Below are positions 57,560 to 64,000 of a DNA stretch of 64,000 bases, piece by piece (within the stretch, counting starts at the first letter, position 1; each line of letters begins with the position of its first letter). The position numbers and the translations under genes were made by a program. Origin of the DNA: Platerodrilus igneus (Eukaryota > Arthropoda > Insecta > Coleoptera > Lycidae); the NCBI GenBank assembly GCA_036346225.1, contig JARFIW010000831.1:3286001-3350000 (forward strand), in the 5' to 3' direction. The notes beneath the pieces were generated by a model. It made no database searches. It was not told the DNA's origin and was given only the letters and a program-made list of their open reading frames with translations.

Positions 57560-58529
57560 CTACAGGATTTTCAAACAATTACCTTTTCACGCCCGGGGTC
57601 ATCAGTAAAGTTCGTCTCGTCATAGTTTACCATTGCTTCTGGGGGTACATTTTCTAGGGTCTTCGAAAGATTATCAAAATATTTATTACTTGATTCTTTA
57701 TTTACCTTAGCTGGACTTTCTTTAATACATTGTGAAAGTCTTTTTGAAAGTTTATGTATGTTCAAAAACTTTTCCAACCAACTTTTGCCGGGTCTGTTTT
57801 GTTTAAACTGTTTTATGATTTTACCACATCTATTTAAATAGTTCTGAACTAAATCTTTTCTGCTTCGAATGGACCCCCCCTCCCCCTCAGTCTGAAGCAA
57901 TGCAAACTACCTTAATGATATTGTCCTCTTCATTATTCGATAGCGCTGTTTGTTTGACTCGACCTCCTGTTTTTTTATATGAAGTCCTTTCAGTTTTGTG
58001 TATAAAGTTGCGAAAGTATTTGATACTCTTCGCTGAGACGTATTAAGTTGCCTGGACAATATCTTAATAACGCAATGTGCAACACCTCGTCACTATAATT
58101 TCTATAGTTTCGACTACCAAGTTTTTTCTTGTATGTACGAACCATTTTCAAGGCACCCCGCGTAATACACAAAAAAATAAATTGCAACACCACTGATCGG
58201 CAACACCTAAATGCTAGTTTATAATGTATGGTTATGGTTAATAGAAAAACAACCTATCCCAAAAAAATGTTTACTTCAGTATCTACGTAGCATGAATAAA
58301 TAATTAAAGAAGCCTTTTTTAGCTTAAACTTGAAATTTACGTATATCATAAGCAAATACTCTAAACTCATCAACTGCACTCTTATAAACAATGATGTAGA
58401 CTGACGAGTCTGCTAGTAACTTGTGAAGCCTTCAGTTCAACGTATTTGGAAGTAGTGGGGTAGGTAACTGACTTACGTCTTGATATTCAAGCGACTCCGG
58501 ATTTTCAAGTTACCCCATTCTACGGTATA

Positions 58530-59130
58530 TTCGAGAAATATAAATATACGTAAATTGTCATAAAAAGAAAACAAATGTAATGCCAAATTGAACTGGCCAG
58601 GTAGTATGGTAACGCGATGCGTTTCGTTAAAAATAAATTAGGTGTAGAAGAAAAAAAATTTAATTCTGAAAGGACAAAATATATGGACGCCCTTTGTATA
58701 AAAGATTCGTAAATAATTATTCTCAATTAATCAGGATAGTTCAAGTTTAGTACTATAAAGAAAAAACAATTCCGATAGGACAGTACAAATTTAATTTTAT
58801 CTACGTTGTATGGTAAGAGTGAAAAAGGCGATGACCTTAATAAAACCACAAAATAAACATCGAAATGTGAAAATCCGCGAGAATGGTAAGATTAGCATAA
58901 AGTTAATTCACATTGTATTAAGCAAACACTGACTGTAATAAAATATGAATTACAGTGGAAAAACGACGGGTTTGTTAAACGCAACGGAAGTAGAATTAGT
59001 CAGATATATTGAACTCGGTTTCCACAAAGCATCAAAATGTAGAGATACGCGCGAATATAATGGGGGGTGGGGAGTTATATAGGAAAAGTTAGCTTGAAAA
59101 AATCAATTATGTAGGAGCACGAGAAGGTGT
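58530..59130. other. AT-rich unannotated stretch
   Basis: Nothing supportable; flanks the right end of the pogo element. Confidence 0.4.
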
Positions 59131-59139
59131 AATCGCGGA

Positions 59140-59470
59140 TGGAGGGAAACCGTTCTATATGAGGTTATAGACAAGTTAGTCACTGCAAATGTATCCGTGC
59201 AAAATTTCGGTAGTGTATCAACAGAAAGACACAGATTACCCGCGCGTGTGAACTTTTGCAACTGATTTCTGTCCTTCCTGCAGGACAATGGTTTGGGGAT
59301 TCTTGACAAAACTTTTTCACCGACGAGGCAAATTACTTTCTGTAGGGTACGTTGAATGCAAAGCCTTTGGAGACAATCTACACACAATTTAGAAACTGCA
59401 AGATGCATTGATCCATCACATTCAGGACATCACTACAAATGATTTTCACAACGTGTGAATCTGTGTCTCC
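59140..59470 (+). pseudogene. Tc1/mariner-superfamily transposase relic
   Basis: The plus strand reads RVNFCN, then FLQDNGLGILDKTF near 59270-59315. With a frame change, FFTDEANYFL follows near 59310-59340 (the block carrying the first catalytic Asp, 'FSDEA-F-L-G-VN--N'). An internal deletion then leads to GYVECKAFGDN near 59347 and LQDALIHHIQDITTNDFHNV near 59394-59452 (the region after 'DFFLWGY-K'). Only these two ends of the catalytic domain survive. Different from the mariner at 9.1 kb. Confidence 0.55.
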
Positions 59471-59631
59471 AAGTACTTCGAGCATTTCTTCTAGTTCACA
59501 AATCACCTAACATTTAACCATTGTCATATAAAATCGTACTTACTTTATTAACCACTGTATATTTACGTTTACAGAAAGTTATGAACCACTGCGTAGTTAC
59601 TTTATGGAAACCCGGTAGATATTAAAGTCGT

Positions 59632-59655
59632 TTAACACGTTCACTGCGTAATAGA
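59632..59655 (-). other. Probable terminal TTAA end of piggyBac copy 2
   Basis: TTAA at 59632-59635 is followed by CACGTTCACTGCG, a pattern typical of piggyBac-like termini. Inside it lie short palindromes GACGCCTAATGGCGTC (~59785) and GCCATATGGC (~59843). The matching right end was not found. Confidence 0.5.
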
Positions 59656-59989
59656 TAGTAAAACCTTTGCGCCTGTGCGTAATATGTTTTTCTAAAAACT
59701 AAGTGTTTTTGGGGTTGTGAATGGTTTTGAATGTATTTTTAGCAAAAAAATATTAGTTAATACTAATTAAAAAATATCAGGTTTGGACGCCTAATGGCGT
59801 CATACCCATAGTACCAAATTTTCAAGAAAGTATGCGGATGACGCCATATGGCGGCAGTTACAATATATTGCACACCTCAAAATAAAAAGGGTTAGCAAGA
59901 AATAAAGAAGCAACGATATGCAAAGGAACGTATATTTTACAAAAAAAAAGGGGTTACAAAATGTAATACTACAAGCTAAAGAGTAAAAA

Positions 59990-61270
59990 AGTCACTCAGT
60001 TAATTTTCTAGTGAAAAAGAACAAAACACGCTTTACATTTCCACACAGTGTCCTTTCTGTCTTCTTTTGGAAACTAAAACGACACCTTTTTCATGGAGTT
60101 CTCTTTGTTGCGTAAATTGCTTCAATTTTGCTAGGCACTTGAATAGAAACATTTTTCTTATCTGCTTTACCTGGTAAATCTGGCAAAAACTTCTCAATTA
60201 CAGCTAAACGGTAATTATAAAATGTCATTTTTTACCAGTAAAAGTTGAACAAGAGTAGCAGCAGGCTATGAACAGTAAGTTTTTTATACTAGAATAATGT
60301 TTTTCTTAGGGAAGGGTAGTAAGACGTCATCTAGTCCTGTCTATCTATCCCACCCATGTATTTGTTGTATTCCACGATCGGTAAAGGCTTCCGTTTAGTA
60401 TCTCCTTTTCTGTTGGTTGCTTCTACTATTTGATTTTCAAATTCTGTAGATATATAGACCTCTCTGGTACTTTTCCACTTTCCTACCATTATACCATCTG
60501 AATATTAAGCTTTTGTTTCGCCAACTTTCAGTTTCATTTTCAAAACTTCATCATTACCACCTTTCCTGTCACTGCGTAGGGTTCCAGTACAGTATGTTTA
60601 TTATTTATTAGGGTTCTAGCCAATTGGCAACTATTATAATAGTTGTCCATGTATATAGAATGTCCTATATTGAGGAAATCTTTAGCTAAATGCTGAACAA
60701 CTTTCTGTGCATGGCCTTTACCACCCAATTCATCCAGTTGACCGGTGTATACTGCAAAATTCAATATAAGTCCATTTGGTTCCGTCAGCATGTAAAGCTT
60801 TATACCATATTTAAGTCGCTTATTTGCGATGTACTGCCGAAACACTAGTCTACCACGTCACAAAACCATAGAATCGTCTAGGGAAAGGTTCTTGTCTGGA
60901 TAATATAACTCTTTCATTTTGTTATTAAAATAATTAATAACTGGCCTAATTTTATAGAGCCGATCGTCTGGCTTTGGTTGATTTGGTTCCGGGTTCGTGG
61001 AAAAATGCAAACATCTAAGTATTATCAAAAAGCTATCCCTGTTCATATAATCTGAGAAACATTTAAAATTAAATAGCCGACTGGTCCTCTTGAAGATTAT
61101 TCAGTCGTATATTGCCCATATGCTACACCAGTCCAAGAAATATCAGAAGCTCTTTTTGTGTTAGATCTTTCCAATTAGATATTCTAGACCTTTCATTACC
61201 ACTTCTTGACAAAAACAAATTTTCTGTATACTTATTTGTTTATGTTATTATACTTTCAAGAAATGCATTA
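59990..61270 (-). pseudogene. piggyBac-type transposase, main part (copy 2)
   Basis: The minus strand begins near 61265 with TNKYTENLFLSRSGNERSRISNWKDL. It continues with a degenerate ELLIFLGLV-H-GNIRLN block, MNRDSFLIILRCLHFSTN at 61046, and KNLSLDDSMVL (first catalytic Asp) at 60870. RRLKYGIKLYMLTEPNGLILNF-type sequence at 60830 is followed by GHSIYMDNYYNSCQLA near 60660 (second Asp), a GIMVGKWKS block near 60490, and NKYMGGIDRQD near 60355 (third Asp). The tail runs to ~59990. Frames change several times. The N-terminal part lies apart at 63236-63446. Confidence 0.85.
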
Positions 61271-61279
61271 AAACTTTTA

Positions 61280-63200
61280 CTTGCCCCACGCCTTGGGCGT
61301 TAGTACAACTTTCTTAAAAAGATCTTTTATTTTTCTCACAAAAATCGTGCAGAAGATGTAGTTTTATCCGTATTAACACAACTGACTTTTGTAGACTTCC
61401 ACACTAACTCTGAACTCTATCTTCAGCGGTTTAGAGAGACTATCAGGGGGGTCGTTAAATAAATACGGATGGGTAGGGCACCACTGTATTTAGGTAAGGT
61501 GTAAGAACAAGAAATATCGCTAAGAAAAATACAGGAACCTCAACGTATATTTTCTATTATTGGAATACAAGATTTTGTATTTTTAGATGGTACAACGTTT
61601 ATCCTGAAATAAAATAAAGTAAATAAAATAATATTGGAGACAAAAATCAATAAATCAGACAGGTTTTGTGCATCTATGATATTTTTCTTTCGTGTATTAG
61701 TGCATGGACACTCTACTTATTGAATTTATGCACTTCTGGTTTATATATAATTTATAGAATCCAAAGATAAGTATGGATAGAATAAACATTATTTCTTAAG
61801 TGCTTCTTTGATTGTAATTAACTTTCTCTAAGTTTATAAAGAAATCAAAGCTCTTAAATATCAACACATATTAACTGAAAAATATTTCTGATTTAATTTG
61901 ACAGATATGTACTATAAGTTTTCTGAATGCTCCATTAATTTTATAAATTTATATTAATAATTTTGGTCATTTAAAAAGCCTCTACATCAAATAGGCATTA
62001 TAAATATCATTAACAAAATTATGAGCTTTTTTGTCATCTTTTCAGTATTGATTAAACGACTCACATATTTACAAAATTAGTTTGATAATAAGATCTTTTA
62101 ATTTAGTAAACTTAAACTTTGTTAAATAGTTGTCATGTATAAGCAAGTACTCTGCTACATTATTCATAATGTAAATTCATGAAGAGTTTGTTAGGTAAAC
62201 AATTTTATAAAGCATGATTTTAATCTAGAGCAAAGTTTGAAAATCTAAATTCATAATTAAATATTATCATTAAAGTGTTAGTTTCCATGGGTTCAAACTA
62301 CCAAGGTTACGGTCTAAACACGAAGTTGTACGTCAACAGATGATTGTCTCAACAAATAAAAATCACTTACCGACCTTGAACATATAGTACGGCTGCTTAC
62401 AATCCAATTAGCAAAACAAACTGGACACATATGTGGATTTTCAACACAGGAAAAAAGCAGTTGTCTACATTGTTATAACAACGCTTCCTAAATTAGAACC
62501 ATAAAGATCAAGGATGAAATCCTTGTAAGTTTCCAATGTGTAAACGTTTTATACGCCGTAAATTAACTTCTTATAACCATTAATCAGTTCTTTAGGGTTG
62601 TTTTTGAAGTAAAACAAAGCTTCCATGTTGAAAATAAGGAACGTATATATCTTATACACAATAAATTAACGGTTTTTGTACAACCATTATTGCTTCAGTT
62701 CTTTAGTGTTGCGCCAAGGAAAACCAAATAAAAATTAGTTTGAATTATTTAAAAATAAAAATTACAAACCATGATAAGCTTACAGATCGATGGACTGCTT
62801 GAAAATAGATTGCAACTCGCAAGTCGCCCTTTGATATCAATTTTCCCATGTTGAGGAACAAATGATAAAGGGCCGACTGGTTCGACTCGACAATAACTGC
62901 GACCTCAACAGCCAGAAGCGCAAAATCACGCTATTTGGTATTACCTTGAAGATACTTTATGGAAATTCTGAATAGCTGATTCGAGTTTTAGCATGGTTTC
63001 AAAATACAAACTGGAACATTTATAACTATGCACTTTTTCTATTTACTAGATAATTAGGATAAAAGGACAATAATTGGGGTGTTTCGAAATTATGATACCT
63101 TCTTTTAATTTTGTATTAGTTGTAGATGTACGATCATATTGAATTATAAAAGTAAATTTAAAATTTGTAACATAAACATATAATTTTTATGCGTTATTTT
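61280..63200. other. ~1.9 kb separating two parts of piggyBac copy 2
   Basis: AT-rich, no coding blocks recognised. It is either an insertion into the transposon or an intron-like segment. I see no terminal repeats at its edges. Confidence 0.4.
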
Positions 63201-63235
63201 ACAAGAGGAAAAACAGACTGTTACAGCATTATCTA

Positions 63236-63446
63236 CAAATAATCTAAAATATTCGTAGGGTTCAGCTTCTGCTGGAAGTTCAACAAGAATTTTGTTGGTT
63301 CCAGTAAATGGGATATTCTTCATACCGGAACAAATATCTTGCCAACATTCTTTTCCATCATTACCTGTAACCTGCTCTTTTTCATCGAAAGTTTCCTCCG
63401 GCGTATCATCTAAGGCAAAAGAAATACAATCTAGTTTTGTTAGCAA
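63236..63446 (-). pseudogene. piggyBac transposase N-terminal segment (copy 2)
   Basis: Minus strand: an acidic lead (ALDDTPEETFDEKEQV), then WQDICSGMKNIPFTGTNKILVELPAEAEPYEYFRLFVDN. The 'FTG---L---LP--AEP-DYF-LF-D' block opens the catalytic domain of piggyBac transposases. The family would continue into a TNKYAE-type block, which is found at 61265. After FVDN the reading loses resemblance, so the break is near 63236. Confidence 0.75.
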
Positions 63447-64000
63447 TCAACTATAGTGGTTCAGAATTGTATAGATTATAATATTCGGTAAACAAATAAA
63501 ACAACAGTACAAACAAAAATTACTATTATCATTTCTTACGGTTCCCGCGTTTTATAATATTGCGCAATTGTATATTATAACATAATTACGCGGCAAATTG
63601 TATCAAATACCAAACACGTTTAAAAGTGATACAATGGTTAAAGTACACTATAAATGAACGAGTACTCACGTGTATTTCTATTACATCTCAGGGCCTTTGT
63701 TGTTTCTGGGTGTGGGTTACATCACGCCATTGTTGAGTCCAAATTCTATTTGTCCTCCCTCTTTCCTTCGTTTGCAGGTAGGGAGAGAAGGATACAGGTA
63801 GATGTACGATAAGTTAAGATAAAATACGGGAACCTACATCCTAAAAAGGAGAAAAGACAAACACCACGACACAGGTAACTGTTTTCGGCTTCAGGCCTTG
63901 TAGTCTAATAACGTCTCATCACACCGCACGCACTTGCGCCGTTCACTCCGCGCTCGCGCATTCTTTTGCGCAACCGCAACTGTCCGGAATGACGAAAATG
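63447..64000. other. Unannotated right edge, CpG-rich end
   Basis: AT-rich until about 63890. The last ~100 bp are then markedly CpG-rich (CCGCGCTCGCGC, GCGCAACCGC). A pyrimidine tract plus CAG at 63777 and CAG|GTAACT at 63874 could bound a 97-nt non-coding exon; all three frames contain stops. Confidence 0.3.

Larger units (their letters stand above)
55446..58145 (-). pseudogene. pogo/Tigger-type transposase, broken
   Basis: Minus strand from 58145: MVRTYKKKLGSRNYRNYSDEVL, the usual psq/CENP-B-like N-terminal HTH. Next, 57900-57571 has SRKDLVQNYLNRCGK, NRPGKSWLEKFLNIHK and MVNYDETNFTDDPGREKVIV (first catalytic Asp). After a BEL-like insertion, 56470-56020 has a VMFLCSASEYL-like block, SRSGWFDGNTFEYWFVN near 56300, LPQGPKVLLGDILTSHFS (second Asp), and NNIRFTFLSPNSTHM (third-Asp region). 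The C-terminal GFRTTGILLINRNKILEKLP follows at 55940, then an acidic tail to 55446. Several frameshifts. Family assignment is strong. Confidence 0.85.
51375..58520 (-). mobile_element. pogo-type DNA transposon split by nested insertions
   Basis: The transposase at 55446-58145 (minus) has its 5' end on the right. At 58501-58516, ATTTTCAAGTTACCCC is the inverted partner of GGGGTGACTTGAAAAT at 51375-51390 and of GGGGTGACTTGAAAAC at 51431-51446. Between them sit a Penelope-like element (51873-55307) with its own target duplication and a short BEL-like element (56697-57559). I infer that these termini belong to one element. The exact outer boundaries and the TA duplication are not certain. Confidence 0.6.

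Overview
The window looks like a piece of a large, AT-rich animal genome, almost certainly an arthropod and most likely an insect. I see no bacterial operons and no intact host gene. Nearly every recognisable coding stretch is a transposable-element relic: several APE-type and R1/Jockey-type LINEs, Penelope-like elements, BEL/Pao and Gypsy fragments, mariner/Tc1, pogo, piggyBac, a hAT-type MITE and a tRNA-derived SINE family. The species cannot be named from the sequence.

Layout. 0-6 kb: decayed coding-like sequence, two SINEs and a degenerate R1-clade LINE (minus) split by another SINE. 6.3-8.1 kb: about three tandem ~600 bp units that each contain SINE-like sequence. 9.1-11.2 kb: a (TA)16 tract abutting a truncated mariner, then the end of a Gypsy pol. 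11.7-17 kb: an APE LINE ('family A') with a peculiar repeated 3' module, first in plus and then in minus orientation, with two SINEs. 17.2-20 kb: a BEL/Pao pol relic. 20-23 kb: mostly unique sequence plus a SINE with a perfect 12 bp target duplication. 23-25 kb: degenerate ~160 bp tandem repeats and an internally deleted LINE. 25.4-27.6 kb: a frameshifted protein of an unclassified transposase-like family. 28-30.2 kb: the best-preserved LINE reverse transcriptase. 30.8-36.4 kb: a piggyBac relic, a second Penelope-like relic and a LINE endonuclease. 36.7-38.9 kb: a foldback transposon with exact 9 bp target duplication. 39-44 kb: another unclassified transposase-like relic, a hAT MITE and a second family A LINE. 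44-47 kb: largely unannotatable. 47.4-51.3 kb: the longest family A LINE. 51.4-58.5 kb: a pogo element into which a Penelope-like element (itself hit by two SINEs) and a short BEL-like element have inserted. 59-63.5 kb: a Tc1/mariner relic and an interrupted piggyBac. The right edge is CpG-rich.

The genes do not form a pathway. They record successive insertions, and target duplications give a relative order in several places: pogo is older than the Penelope-like element, which is older than the SINEs. The strongest structural signals are the foldback element at 36.7-38.9 kb, the shared repeated 3' module of family A, the pogo/Penelope/SINE nest, and the two unclassified transposase-like relics.
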